Positions 1 to 8,641 of a stretch of DNA of 42,451 nucleotides are shown here, one piece after another. Source of the DNA: Treponema sp. (GTDB lineage Bacteria; Spirochaetota; Spirochaetia; Treponematales; Breznakiellaceae). The notes below the pieces were generated by a model. The model was not told the origin of the DNA. It was given only the letters and a program-made list of their open reading frames with translations, and did not search any database. The translations under genes and the position numbers were made by a program. The number at the start of each line of letters is the position of its first letter. Positions within the stretch are counted from its first letter, which is position 1. The DNA lies in NCBI GenBank assembly GCA_031260245.1, contig JAIRKH010000022.1, forward strand, positions 1-42,451, given 5' to 3'.

Positions 1-1466
1 CTTTCGACGGCTTTGCGCCAGCCCGCAAGCAGGGACGCCCGTTTCTCCTGGGACATATTCGGGAAAAATTTCACGCCGCTTTTCCACGTGGAGCGGATTT
101 CGTCAACGCCGGACCAGAAACCCTCGGTTATACCGGCTAGGTAAGCCACGCCGAGCGCGGTAGCCTCTCGAATAATTGGCCTGTTAATAACCGTTCCCAT
201 GACGTCCGCCTGAAATTGCATGAGGAAGCCGTCTCCGCTTGCGCCGCCGTCAACCTTTAACTCAAGAGTCTTCGAATCCGTGTCTTTTTCCATTGCCTTG
301 AGCAAATCATAGCACTGATAGGCGATGGATTCCTCAGCCGCGCGTATCAGGTGGGCGCTCTTGGTTCCTCGGGTTACGCCGACTATGGTCCCGCGCGCGT
401 ACATATCCCAATAAGGAGCGCCTAGCCCGGTAAAAGCAGGCACCAGATAGACGCCGCCGGCGTCAGGGACCTTGCTCGCGTAATACGCCGCATCCGCGGC
501 TTCGTCTATGAGTCGCAATTCGTCTCGCAACCACTGCATCACCGCGCCCCCGATAAAGACGCTCCCTTCAAGCGCATACTGCACTTTCCCCTCGAGACTC
601 GCGGCTATGGTTGTAAGCAGACCGTTTCCGCTTTCACACGCGGAATCCCCCGTGTTCATCAGAAGGAAACAGCCTGTGCCGTAGGTGTTTTTCGCTTCGC
701 CTTTCTCAAAACAGCATTGCCCGAACAGGCTTGCCTGCTGGTCGCCCGCGACGCCGCTTATGGGAACGGAAACGCCTTGAATATTCATCTTGCCGTAAGC
801 GCAGGCGGACGGACGCGCTTTCGGCAAACAAGCGCGGGGAATATCAAGCGCCTCCAAGAGAGTATCGTCCCAGTCGAGCTTGTGAATGTCAAAAAGCATA
901 GTCCTGCTTGCGTTGGAATAATCGGTCGCGTGAACCGCGCCGCCAGTGAGCTTCCATATGAGCCACGTATCAACGGTACCGAAAAGTATATCGCCTTTTT
1001 TCGCCTTGTCTCGCGCTCCTTCAACGTTATCCAAAATCCACTTGATTTTCGTCGCTGAAAAGTAGGCGTCAGGCGTCAAACCAGTCGTTTTCTTTATATA
1101 GCTGTCCAGTCCCTTTCTTATCAAGTCGTCGATAATACTCGCCGTGCGCCTACACTGCCACACGATGGCGTTGTAAATGGGTCTGCCCGTGCGTCTATCC
1201 CAGAGAATGGTGGTTTCCCGCTGGTTCGTGATTCCCACAGCCGCGATGTTGTGGGGAGAAATATCATACTTGGCGAGTAATTCCATCATCGCTCCGTATT
1301 GAGACGAATAGATTTCCATTGGATCGTGCTCAACCCATCCTTCCTTCGGATAGATTTGCGGGAATTCCCTCTGTTCCATGCCGACGACGTTCTGCTCCGC
1401 GTCGAATAATATGGCGCGCGAACTGGTCGTTCCTTGGTCTAACGCAAGAAAGTATTTTCCTTCCAT
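1..1466 (-). CDS. glpK: Glycerol kinase, C-terminus cut by window edge
   Basis: Phosphorylates glycerol to glycerol-3-phosphate in the cytoplasm, feeding lipid synthesis or glycolysis (FGGY sugar-kinase family). Translating the minus strand from the ATG at 1466 gives 488 open codons that run off the left edge. The N-terminal phosphate-binding motif DQGTTSSR lies at residues 10-17. Further family landmarks are the [17 protein letters not shown] segment, the [13 protein letters not shown] segment and the [14 protein letters not shown] segment. Family members are about 500 residues, so only some ten residues are missing. The start is supported by an AAAGGA Shine-Dalgarno seven bases upstream. 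It lies 39 bases downstream of the co-oriented trmH-like gene, and a 16-bp perfect palindrome sits in that gap. Identification is confident. Confidence 0.97.
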   Translation of the reverse strand, partial: MEGKYFLALDQGTTSSRAILFDAEQNVVGMEQREFPQIYPKEGWVEHDPMEIYSSQYGAMMELLAKYDISPHNIAAVGITNQRETTILWDRRTGRPIYNAIVWQCRRTASIIDDLIRKGLDSYIKKTTGLTPDAYFSATKIKWILDNVEGARDKAKKGDILFGTVDTWLIWKLTGGAVHATDYSNASRTMLFDIHKLDWDDTLLEALDIPRACLPKARPSACAYGKMNIQGVSVPISGVAGDQQASLFGQCCFEKGEAKNTYGTGCFLLMNTGDSACESGNGLLTTIAASLEGKVQYALEGSVFIGGAVMQWLRDELRLIDEAADAAYYASKVPDAGGVYLVPAFTGLGAPYWDMYARGTIVGVTRGTKSAHLIRAAEESIAYQCYDLLKAMEKDTDSKTLELKVDGGASGDGFLMQFQADVMGTVINRPIIREATALGVAYLAGITEGFWSGVDEIRSTWKSGVKFFPNMSQEKRASLLAGWRKAVE

Positions 1467-1487
1467 AATTTTCCTTTTATAAGACGG

Positions 1488-1503
1488 TTTGTTTGCAAAC
1501 AAA
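1488..1503. promoter_or_regulatory. 16-bp perfect palindrome upstream of glpK
   Basis: TTTGTTTGCAAACAAA reads identically on both strands. On the minus strand it sits just upstream of a TATAAA -10-like box (1476-1481) and about 22 bases before the glpK ATG. The position suits a repressor or activator site for glycerol use. The regulator is unknown; symmetry around a central GC is common for LacI-family sites, but that is only a suggestion. Confidence 0.45.
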
Positions 1504-1505
1504 TT

Positions 1506-2267
1506 CTATAGCTCGAATATCTCATGCAACAACAGCGTCGCGGCTTGCGCCGCGTTGAGACTCTCTATATCGCCCGTCCCAGGAGCGCGGACGAGGCGGA
1601 GGCACTCTTGCTTCACTTCCCTGGGTAACCCGGTTTCTTCATTACCGATGACCACGGCGAAACCCCGCTTTGTTTCAATTTCCCGCGCGATGACGGGTAT
1701 ATCGCGGACGCGCCAGAGCCCATGCGGGTCCGCTCCTATGGTGATAAGCTTCTTAGACGCGTCTCTCAGGAACGCCGTAGTGTCTGACACTTTTTTGACC
1801 GTAACGTATTCCATACCGCCTTCGGCCACGCGGTAGGCGGAGGTCGTCAGACCGGCTTCGGAAGCCGCGTTTCCTATCACTACTCTGCGGACCCCGAAAA
1901 ACGCGGCCGAGCGTACCATCGCGCCGAAGTTGTGGTCGTTGCCGACAGAATGTAATACGAGTCCTGTCGCGCCTTTTCTCGCCCATTCCTCAAGGTCGTC
2001 CCGCGTCAGGCTTTTCACCGTCGGCGCTATAATCATCGCCACAACGCCTTGATGACGGTTGCTCTTGCAGATACGCTCCAGTTCCGCGTCGTCGCACACC
2101 TTATATGGTCTTTTCCGCGCGGCCAAATCCTTGCATACCTTGGTGAAAGACATAAAACGATCCTCTCGCAAAAAAAGCCTGTTTATGGTTTCCGGATGAA
2201 TCTTTCCCAACGTGAAAACAGCGTTAAAACCGCAAACAGCGAGTTCTTCAGTCAATTTATTAAGCAT
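1506..2267 (-). CDS. TrmH/SpoU-family RNA 2'-O-methyltransferase
   Basis: Predicted SAM-dependent methyltransferase acting on the ribose 2'-OH of rRNA or tRNA; cytoplasmic, 253 residues. The N-terminal ~85 residues resemble the SpoU substrate-binding domain. The C-terminal SPOUT trefoil-knot domain shows all three family motifs: motif 1 around NDHNFGAMVRSAAFFG with its Asn and Arg, motif 2 VIGNEETGLP, and motif 3 IESLNAAQAATLLL. The exact target nucleotide cannot be told from sequence. It is co-oriented with glpK downstream and diverges from the GH31 gene. There is no Shine-Dalgarno before the ATG; a -10-like TAAGAT lies six bases upstream of the start, so the message may be leaderless. Confidence 0.9.
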   Translation of the reverse strand: MLNKLTEELAVCGFNAVFTLGKIHPETINRLFLREDRFMSFTKVCKDLAARKRPYKVCDDAELERICKSNRHQGVVAMIIAPTVKSLTRDDLEEWARKGATGLVLHSVGNDHNFGAMVRSAAFFGVRRVVIGNAASEAGLTTSAYRVAEGGMEYVTVKKVSDTTAFLRDASKKLITIGADPHGLWRVRDIPVIAREIETKRGFAVVIGNEETGLPREVKQECLRLVRAPGTGDIESLNAAQAATLLLHEIFEL

Positions 2268-2273
2268 ATTCTT

Positions 2274-2301
2274 ATCTTAACAGAAATATAAAAAAATACA
2301 A
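2274..2301 (-). promoter_or_regulatory. Promoter for the TrmH-like gene (predicted leaderless)
   Basis: On the minus strand TTGTAT (2296-2301) is followed, after 16 bases, by TAAGAT (2274-2279). The -10 box ends six bases before the ATG at 2267, so transcription should begin at or next to the start codon. Confidence 0.45.
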
Positions 2302-2352
2302 GAGCAAAACTATTTGCTTTTTCGGAAGGCGTTTTAAAAGATAGTTTAGGCG

Positions 2353-2381
2353 TTGACGAAAGAACGAGCCTATGATAAGCT
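2353..2381 (+). promoter_or_regulatory. Possible promoter of the GH31 gene
   Basis: TTGACG (2353-2358), a 17-base spacer and a weak -10 TAAGCT (2376-2381), which ends six bases before the ATG at 2388. No Shine-Dalgarno sequence is present between them. The -10 match is poor, so confidence is low. Confidence 0.3.
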
Positions 2382-2387
2382 AAAGTT

Positions 2388-4412
2388 ATGAAATTCACCA
2401 ACGGATATTGGCTTACAAGAGACGGCGTGGAGCCGCACTACGCGGCGCACGTCGTAGAGATAGAACGACGGGACAAGGAACTAGTCGTCTATGCGCCCGA
2501 CCGCATCGTCAGAACCAGAGGGGACGCGATCGGCGCTCCTTTGCTGACCGTCCGATATTCCAGCCCTATGGAGAATGTCGTCAAAGTACGCGTAAGTCAT
2601 TTTGAAGGCGGCATAGTCCGTCGTCCGGATTTCGAGCTTTCTGAAGAAGCGGACTGGACGCCTGACATAAGCGTCGACGCCCAGGGCGCGACGCTCCGTT
2701 CAGGCGGACTCTCGGTATTCGTTGAGCGCGCGGAAAGATGGCGTAACTCCTTCTTTGGAGACGGCAAGCTCCTTACCAGAAACGAGGCGAAATCCACTGG
2801 TTATATGCTCGTCAACGAGCAGCGCCGTCTAAAGAAATTCGTCAAAGAAGAACTCTCCCTCGCGGTCGGCGAATGCGTCTACGGTCTGGGAGAGAGATTC
2901 GGGCCGTTCGTGAAAAACGGGCAGACCGTCGATATCTGGAACGCGGACGGCGGAGCGGCCAGCGAGCAGGCTTACAAGAATGTCCCTTTCTATATAACCA
3001 ATATGGGCTACGGCGTGTTCGTAAACGACGCGGAGAAAGTCTCCTTTGAAATCGCCAGCGAAAAGACGTCGCGGGTTCAATTTTCCGTGAGCGGAGAGGT
3101 TCTGGAATATTTCGTCATTTACGGACCTTCGCCCAAACAAGTGATAGAACGGTATACCGCGTTGACTGGCAGACCGGCTCTGCCGCCGCCCTGGACCTTC
3201 GGGTTGTGGCTCTCTACCTCGTTCACCACATCCTACGACGAAAAAACCGTTATGTCTTTCATCGACGGTATGTTTGAACGGAACATACCGCTTTCCGTGT
3301 TCCACTTTGATTGTTTCTGGATGAAAGGTTTCAACTGGTGCGATTTCACATGGGACAAAGCCGTTTTCCCGGACCCAGTCGGTATGCTTTCGCGGATAAA
3401 GGAAAAAGGAATCAAAATCTGCGTGTGGATAAACCCCTACATAGCCCAGCGCTCCCCGCTCTTCGACGAAGGGAGACGGCGGGGGTACTTCGTCAGAAAC
3501 CCAGACGGCTCGGTGTTCCAAACCGACCAATGGCAGGCTGGCATGGCGATCGTCGACTTTACCAACCCGTTCGCTGTTTCGTGGTACACAGGGCTTTTGT
3601 CTAAACTGCTCGATATGGGCGTCGACTGCTTCAAGACCGACTTCGGCGAGCGCATACCGACGTCCGTAGCATTCTTTGACGGCGGGGACCCTGAACGGCG
3701 CCACAACTCCTACGCTTTTCTTTACAACAAGGCGGTTTTTGAATTACTCGAAAGGAAAAGAGGCAAGGGGCAAGCCTGCGTATTCGCCCGTTCCGCGACC
3801 GTCGGCGGGCAGCGGTTTCCTGTTCACTGGGGCGGAGACTGCGAATCCACCTTCGAGGCCATGGCGGAAACCCTTCGCGGGGGACTGTCCTTGGGGCTGT
3901 GCGGCTTCGGATTCTGGAGCCATGACGTCGGCGGTTTTGAAGGCTCGCCGAACCCGGACCTCTTCAAGCGGTGGCTGGCGTTCGGTCTCCTATCCTCGCA
4001 TTCGCGGCTTCACGGGAGCGCTTCCTACCGCGTTCCTTGGAATATCGACGCGGAATCCGTCGAGGTCTGCCGTTTCTTCACCGAACTCAAGGCGTCTATT
4101 CTGCCTTACTTGCTCGAAGCCGCCAAAGAAGCCCATGAAAAAGGCGTTCCGATGTTACGCGCTATGTTTTTGGAATTCCCCGACGACCCGGCCTGCGCTT
4201 ACCTGGACCGCCAATATATGTTAGGACCAGACTTGCTTGTCGCGCCGGTGTTCAGAGCGGACGGAACCGTTTCCTACTACTTACCGGATGGAGAATGGAG
4301 AAACTTTTTCTCCGACGAAAAAAGCGCGGGCGGATTCTGGCGGACGGAACGTCACGATTACAAGAGTCTGCCGCTGTGGGTCAGAGGCGATGCGGTTGTC
4401 GTCCGTGTTTGA
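2388..4412 (+). CDS. GH31 glycoside hydrolase, YicI-like alpha-xylosidase
   Basis: Retaining glycosidase predicted to release alpha-linked xylose (or glucose) from oligosaccharides such as xyloglucan fragments. No signal peptide, so cytoplasmic; 674 residues. The catalytic nucleophile is Asp418 in KTDFGERIP and the acid/base is Asp484 in WGGDC, both in the arrangement known for E. coli YicI (416 and 482). The FHFDCFWMKGFNWCDF stretch near residues 306-320 is also typical of YicI-like xylosidases. At 674 residues it is about 100 shorter than YicI (772) at the C-terminus, so the distal beta-domain is reduced or absent. It stands alone, diverging from the trmH-like gene. Cellobiose phosphorylase elsewhere in the window fits the same plant-oligosaccharide diet. 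Confidence 0.93.
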   Translation: MKFTNGYWLTRDGVEPHYAAHVVEIERRDKELVVYAPDRIVRTRGDAIGAPLLTVRYSSPMENVVKVRVSHFEGGIVRRPDFELSEEADWTPDISVDAQGATLRSGGLSVFVERAERWRNSFFGDGKLLTRNEAKSTGYMLVNEQRRLKKFVKEELSLAVGECVYGLGERFGPFVKNGQTVDIWNADGGAASEQAYKNVPFYITNMGYGVFVNDAEKVSFEIASEKTSRVQFSVSGEVLEYFVIYGPSPKQVIERYTALTGRPALPPPWTFGLWLSTSFTTSYDEKTVMSFIDGMFERNIPLSVFHFDCFWMKGFNWCDFTWDKAVFPDPVGMLSRIKEKGIKICVWINPYIAQRSPLFDEGRRRGYFVRNPDGSVFQTDQWQAGMAIVDFTNPFAVSWYTGLLSKLLDMGVDCFKTDFGERIPTSVAFFDGGDPERRHNSYAFLYNKAVFELLERKRGKGQACVFARSATVGGQRFPVHWGGDCESTFEAMAETLRGGLSLGLCGFGFWSHDVGGFEGSPNPDLFKRWLAFGLLSSHSRLHGSASYRVPWNIDAESVEVCRFFTELKASILPYLLEAAKEAHEKGVPMLRAMFLEFPDDPACAYLDRQYMLGPDLLVAPVFRADGTVSYYLPDGEWRNFFSDEKSAGGFWRTERHDYKSLPLWVRGDAVVVRV

Positions 4413-4497
4413 TTCGCGCCCATGGTTGTTAAGCTAACTTTTTAATGCGGCGGCTTGTCGCTATGACGTCATGCAAAATTACAATTAGGAGGTAACT

Positions 4498-5235
4498 ATG
4501 GCGAAAAATACGGGAGACGTCGGTGTATACTATAACGTTCTTGGGGCGGCTCTGCAAATACACGGCGCAAAAGTGAACAGGCAGGAATTTTTGGCGAAGG
4601 AGTTCGGTAAGTATTGTAATCCCGAAACCATCGAGAAAATTCTTAAAGAAGGAACCGTGAAAGCCGGCGTGGAAGTAACATTGATGGATAAAATAGCCGA
4701 TGAAGCTATCGGTCTTCATACCGGCATAGCCTCGTCTTTATCGTTCGCGTCCGGAATTCCGGGCGGCTTGGCGATGTTTGCTACTGTTCCGGCCGACATA
4801 GCGCAGTATTACTATCATGTGATTGTGATAGCGCAGAAATTGGCGTATATTTACGGGCTTGCGGAGCTGGGCATAGTCGACGATGATTTCAAGTCGTTAT
4901 TGACCTTGCTTGTCGGCGTCATGACTGAAGACGAAGACGCCAACCGTACTATTACCGAGATTTTTTCTTCTCAAGTATCGAAGGAAGTCGTCGCAATATC
5001 GCTGGGTAAGGCCTTTAACAAGACGATACTGAAAATAGCGACCGCACTGGCATACCGTTTAACGGGAAAAAGCGTTTTTAAGTCTATTTGGAAGGCGATT
5101 CCGATAATCGGCGGCGTAGTTTCCGGCGGTATCACCTTGTTTACGTTTCAACCTATGTGCAACAAGCTAAAAGCCCGATTACACAAGAGTATCGAAACGG
5201 CGAATCGCAAAGAAATAGTCCTTTCTAAGACATAG
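4498..5235 (+). CDS. EcsC-like protein
   Basis: 245-residue protein resembling the EcsC family, whose biochemical role is not established. Visible features are a Gly/Ala-rich hydrophobic stretch near residues 80-105 (GIPGGLAMFATVPADIAQYY), a following amphipathic YGLAELG segment, and another hydrophobic stretch near residues 195-220 (KAIPIIGGVVSGGITLF). These suggest membrane association without a signal peptide. A strong AGGAGG Shine-Dalgarno lies five bases upstream of the ATG. The gene is closed by a clear terminator at 5255-5277 and is therefore probably monocistronic. I did not find a convincing promoter in the 85-base gap upstream. The family call rests on overall pattern and is moderately sure. 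Confidence 0.65.
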   Translation: MAKNTGDVGVYYNVLGAALQIHGAKVNRQEFLAKEFGKYCNPETIEKILKEGTVKAGVEVTLMDKIADEAIGLHTGIASSLSFASGIPGGLAMFATVPADIAQYYYHVIVIAQKLAYIYGLAELGIVDDDFKSLLTLLVGVMTEDEDANRTITEIFSSQVSKEVVAISLGKAFNKTILKIATALAYRLTGKSVFKSIWKAIPIIGGVVSGGITLFTFQPMCNKLKARLHKSIETANRKEIVLSKT

Positions 5236-5254
5236 GGGCGTATTTCCTGCGCCG

Positions 5255-5277
5255 CGGTCAAACTCTTGACCGTTTTT
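5255..5277 (+). terminator. Rho-independent terminator after the EcsC-like gene
   Basis: Perfect 7-bp stem CGGTCAA/TTGACCG (5255-5261 with 5266-5272), a 4-base loop ACTC, then five T (5273-5277). The right arm of the stem doubles as the -35 box of the next promoter. Confidence 0.85.
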
Positions 5278-5294
5278 CATTTTTGATGTATAAA
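5266..5294 (+). promoter_or_regulatory. Promoter of the tlpA-ccdA pair, overlapping a terminator
   Basis: TTGACC (5266-5271), exactly 17 bases, then TATAAA (5289-5294). The -35 hexamer lies inside the descending arm of the upstream terminator hairpin. The ATG follows at 5312 with an AAGGA Shine-Dalgarno. Confidence 0.7.
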
Positions 5295-5311
5295 TGAAAT
5301 AAGGAAATAGT

Positions 5312-5860
5312 ATGAAACTGAATAAAATATGCGCGCTTACGATTGTTCTGTGTACGCCTTGTTTTTTTGCATCCGCCCAGTCCTATACTGCGGATATCCA
5401 AGCGGCCTTTAAAACAGCGGGAATTTCGCTGTTCGAGAAGAAACTCCCAGTCACGGATTTTAGCCTGCCCCTACTCAACGGAAATATGGTTAGGTTGAGC
5501 AGTTTACGCGGCAAGGTCGTATTTCTGAACTTTTGGGCCACATGGTGTCCGCCTTGCCGCGCCGAAATGCCGTCAATGGAGTCGCTTTATCAGCGTTTTA
5601 AGGAAAAGGGACTTGAGTTTCTCGCTGTCGATCTCATGGAAGACAGGGACGATGTACTGAGCTTTGTGAGCGCCAATAAACTCTCGTTTCCTATCGCCAT
5701 TGATACGGATGGAAGAGCAAGCGAAAATTACAGTACCGGATATATCCCAACCACATTTATCATAGACAAGGGCGGCGATGTCATCGCCGCTACGGTCGGC
5801 GGTAGAAATTGGAATACCCCGGCTGTTTTTGCGGCGTTTGAGATATTGCTGAAAGATTAG
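5312..5860 (+). CDS. TlpA/ResA-like thioredoxin-fold protein, exported
   Basis: Periplasmic thiol-disulfide oxidoreductase of 182 residues. An N-terminal signal peptide (about residues 1-22, ending ASA-Q) is followed by an AhpC/TSA-redoxin fold. The active site is WATWCPPC with Cys79 and Cys82, and the cis-Pro loop is near GYIPTTFII. Such proteins reduce disulfides outside the cytoplasmic membrane and receive electrons from a CcdA- or DsbD-type membrane partner. That partner is encoded immediately downstream, with a gap of only two bases, so the two are almost certainly translated together. No cytochrome c gene is nearby, so the target may be other exported thiols or oxidative-stress repair. 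Confidence 0.92.
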   Translation: MKLNKICALTIVLCTPCFFASAQSYTADIQAAFKTAGISLFEKKLPVTDFSLPLLNGNMVRLSSLRGKVVFLNFWATWCPPCRAEMPSMESLYQRFKEKGLEFLAVDLMEDRDDVLSFVSANKLSFPIAIDTDGRASENYSTGYIPTTFIIDKGGDVIAATVGGRNWNTPAVFAAFEILLKD

Positions 5861-5862
5861 TA

Positions 5863-6813
5863 ATGGACGGTAATGTTTCAATATTCACCGCATTCATAGC
5901 GGGCTTGTTCTCGTTTCTTTCCCCTTGCATTCTACCGCTTGTGTCGAGTTACCTATTACTGATAAGCGGTAGTAATTTTAGACGCGCCGAATCGACCGTT
6001 CAACCAGAGGTTTCAAAACGCGCGATAGTTCTTTCTACCGTCTGTTTTGTTCTCGGTTTTACCTGCGTGTTCATCGCCATGAGTATTCTGGTTTACGGAT
6101 TTATGGCTTTCCTTGGCGGAATAAGCGCCGTCATCAACAAAGTCGCAGGCGTCGTCGTTATTCTATTAGGCTTGCACATCTTGTTCAATTTCATTCCGTT
6201 TCTTAATTATGAGAAGAAGTTCGCCATGCCGGGAAAAAACGCGGCCGGACTTGGAGCTTTTATTGCGGGCGCCGCTTTCGGAGCGGGGTGGACCCCGTGC
6301 GTTGGACCGATTTTAGGTAGTATTCTACTCATGGCAAGCCAAAGCGGACAAATGTCTCTAGCGGTCGTCTACCTGCTGGCGTATTCTGTAGGATTGGGCG
6401 TACCTTTCCTACTCACAGCGATTTTTTGGGGAACGTTTTTGAAATATTTCGCCAAGCTCAAACCTTTAATTCCGACGCTTCGTGTCATAAGCGGGATTTT
6501 AGTCGTCGGCGTCGGGATATTCATGTTTCTAGGACGCTTTGTTCTGCTGAACGCTTTGCTATTCAAGGGCGGTTACGCGCTCGCAAAGTGGGCGGAAAGC
6601 GGAACATTTGGAGTCCGCCTGTTTCCCGCTCTGATTTTTTTGTTTCTCGCTCTTATCCCTTTTGTTATAAACACAGCGCGTAAAAAACCGCTGTTAAAAC
6701 GGTCCGTTGTCATTTTTTCAATGGTATGTCTTGTCATTACTACATTGAATCTGATCGGTATCATAAACTGCGCGGCGCTTTTCTCAAAATGGATGGCGTT
6801 TATCGGTATATGA
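5863..6813 (+). CDS. CcdA-like transmembrane electron carrier, C-terminally extended
   Basis: Polytopic inner-membrane protein of 316 residues in the CcdA/DsbD-beta family, passing electrons from cytoplasmic thioredoxin to an exported thiol protein. The two conserved redox cysteines are visible: Cys22 in FLSPCILPL and Cys146 in GWTPCVGPILG. Six family helices span roughly residues 5-225. CcdA is usually about 230-240 residues. Here an extra ~80 residues add one or two hydrophobic segments (about 240-316, including LIFLFLALIPFVI). The start is two bases after the tlpA-like stop codon. The pairing with the preceding gene defines the function. Confidence 0.9.
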   Translation: MDGNVSIFTAFIAGLFSFLSPCILPLVSSYLLLISGSNFRRAESTVQPEVSKRAIVLSTVCFVLGFTCVFIAMSILVYGFMAFLGGISAVINKVAGVVVILLGLHILFNFIPFLNYEKKFAMPGKNAAGLGAFIAGAAFGAGWTPCVGPILGSILLMASQSGQMSLAVVYLLAYSVGLGVPFLLTAIFWGTFLKYFAKLKPLIPTLRVISGILVVGVGIFMFLGRFVLLNALLFKGGYALAKWAESGTFGVRLFPALIFLFLALIPFVINTARKKPLLKRSVVIFSMVCLVITTLNLIGIINCAALFSKWMAFIGI

Positions 6814-6849
6814 AAGGTTCGGCGAGGATTTTTGTCGCAGGGGGACCTC

Positions 6850-6915
6850 ATGAAACCGTCTAACCATGCAGACGCCTATTTAAAGGTTTCTGACTTATCC
6901 GAGAGAAACGTATGA
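6850..6915 (+). CDS. Possible 21-residue small ORF
   Basis: ATG at 6850 preceded by a GGGGG Shine-Dalgarno-like run at a good distance; it encodes 21 residues and stops at 6913-6915. It lies in the 289-base gap between the ccdA-like gene and the metY promoter. Nothing in the peptide is recognisable. It may be a remnant or chance; the rest of this gap, apart from the metY promoter, shows nothing I can name. Confidence 0.2.
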   Translation: MKPSNHADAYLKVSDLSERNV

Positions 6916-7025
6916 AATCAGTCGTAGATTGAGCGCCTTTACTTAATCTCGTACCGACTCAACGCGAAATATTGAAAAAATCTCGGTTAATAAAGCCTAT
7001 TCCCGCCGAATTTTTTAAAAACCTC

Positions 7026-7054
7026 TTGACATATCTTGTGGGATATGTTATTAT
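7026..7054 (+). promoter_or_regulatory. metY promoter with an internal operator-like dyad
   Basis: TTGACA (7026-7031), 17 bases, TATTAT (7049-7054): a near-consensus sigma-70 promoter. Between and overlapping the boxes lies a perfect inverted repeat CATATC-N6-GATATG (7030-7035 and 7042-7047). A protein bound there would block RNA polymerase, so a repressor responding to sulfur or methionine supply is plausible. Confidence 0.75.
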
Positions 7055-7156
7055 CCTAGTTATATTATGTGTTTAATATAGAAAATCCAAAGAGGAAATT
7101 CAATGGATTTGAAACAAACGATGAAAATCGTTACACTACCAATAAGGAGACCAGAA

Positions 7157-8449
7157 ATGGCAAAGAAAACCAACATTGACCAATGGGCTTTCGAGACAAA
7201 ACAAGTCCATATCGGGCAAGAAGATGCCGACCCCGCGAGCGACGCGCGCGCGGTACCGATTTACCAGACCACATCCTACGTATTCCACAACGCGGCTCAT
7301 GCGGCCGCAAGGTTCAACCTGACGGACGCCGGCAACATTTACGGCAGGCTCACCAACTCGACTCAGGGCGTTTTGGAAGCCCGCGTCGCGGCGCTTGAGG
7401 GCGGCTCGGCGGCGCTCGCGGTGGCGTCTGGTTCGGCGGCGGTTACCTATACGTTCCTCACGCTGGCTCGCGCAGGGGACCACATCGTGTCCGCGAAGAC
7501 CATCTACGGCGGCACTTACAATCTCTTGAAAGAGTCTCTGTCAAAATTCGGCGTTGAAACTACTTTTGTTGAACCTGATTTGAAAGAATTCGAGAAGGCT
7601 ATCAAATCAAACACGAAAGCCGTGTTTATTGAAACGCTCGGCAATCCGCACTCAAACATCATCGACATCAAGGCGTTGGCTGAAATCGCGCATAACGCGA
7701 AGATTCCGCTCGTGGTTGACGACACGTTTACCACGCCTTATCTACTCCGCCCCTTCGAGCTAGGCGCCGACATCGTTGTAACGTCGGCGACCAAGTTTCT
7801 CGGCGGACACGGCACTACGCTTGGCGGACTCGTCGTGGAAAGCGGTAAATTCGACTGGATCGCCAGCGGCAAATTCCCAGGACTGGTTGAGCCGAACCCC
7901 AGCTACCACGGCGTTTCTTTCGCCAAAGCGGTTGGTCCCGCGGCGTTTGTTACCAATATCCGCGCCTTGCTCCTCCGCGATACCGGCGCGGCGATTTCTC
8001 CGTTCAACGCCTTCCTCATTTTGCAAGGCGTTGAAACGCTTTCGCTTCGCGTGGAACGTCATGTGGAAAACACGCTGAAAGTACTCGAATACCTGAAAAC
8101 ACAGCCTAAGGTAGTAAAAATTCATCATCCAAGCCTGCCGGACGACCCCAGCAACGCGCTTTACAAAAAATATTTCCCCAAGGGCGCGGCGTCTATTTTC
8201 ACGTTTGAAATCAAGGGCGGCGAGAAGGAAGCCCACGAATTCATCGATCGTCTGCAAATCTTCTCGCTTTTGGCAAACGTGGCTGACGTGAAGTCTCTGG
8301 TGATTCACCCCGCGAGCACGACCCACTCGGAGCTGACGCCGGAAGAACTTGTGGAACAGGGGATATATCCCAACACGATACGGCTTTCCATCGGCACGGA
8401 AAACATCAAAGACATTATCGCGGACTTGGACCAGGCTTTTGGGAAATAA
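7157..8449 (+). CDS. metY: O-acetylhomoserine sulfhydrylase
   Basis: PLP enzyme joining O-acetylhomoserine with sulfide (or methanethiol) to make homocysteine or methionine; cytoplasmic. From the ATG at 7157 it is 430 residues, the usual size for MetY of the Cys/Met-metabolism PLP family. Landmarks include GRLTNSTQGVLEARVAALEG, ETLGNPHSNIIDI, and the PLP lysine in SATKFLGGHGTT (Lys213 from this start). I chose 7157 because AAGGAG lies seven bases upstream and the product matches family length. An in-frame ATG at 7103 also has a fair Shine-Dalgarno (AGAGGA) and would add 18 residues. A strong promoter with a dyad precedes it and a strong terminator follows, so it is monocistronic. Confidence 0.94.
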   Translation: MAKKTNIDQWAFETKQVHIGQEDADPASDARAVPIYQTTSYVFHNAAHAAARFNLTDAGNIYGRLTNSTQGVLEARVAALEGGSAALAVASGSAAVTYTFLTLARAGDHIVSAKTIYGGTYNLLKESLSKFGVETTFVEPDLKEFEKAIKSNTKAVFIETLGNPHSNIIDIKALAEIAHNAKIPLVVDDTFTTPYLLRPFELGADIVVTSATKFLGGHGTTLGGLVVESGKFDWIASGKFPGLVEPNPSYHGVSFAKAVGPAAFVTNIRALLLRDTGAAISPFNAFLILQGVETLSLRVERHVENTLKVLEYLKTQPKVVKIHHPSLPDDPSNALYKKYFPKGAASIFTFEIKGGEKEAHEFIDRLQIFSLLANVADVKSLVIHPASTTHSELTPEELVEQGIYPNTIRLSIGTENIKDIIADLDQAFGK

Positions 8450-8574
8450 GCTGACGCGGTTTATAAGGCAGAATTAAACATAAGAGCGTTGTTGCCCCAA
8501 GAAAGAATGAAAGTTGAATCTTGTGTTCCGACTCGTTGACGTAGTTTACATTCAAGTTTTATTCCCTTGGGGTT

Positions 8575-8603
8575 TAATCCCCTCTCCGCGGCGGGGGATT
8601 TTT
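8575..8603 (+). terminator. Rho-independent terminator of metY
   Basis: Perfect 8-bp stem AATCCCCC/GGGGGATT (8575-8582 with 8593-8600), a 10-base GC-rich loop, and a T-run continuing to 8603. Confidence 0.88.
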
Positions 8604-8641
8604 ATTTGCTATGGAGCAGTGATAACACACATTGGGCCCGA

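Noticed and set aside
2829-3704. 291-codon frame antisense to the GH31 gene
   Set aside because: Shadow of a GC-rich coding frame; no start signal or domain.
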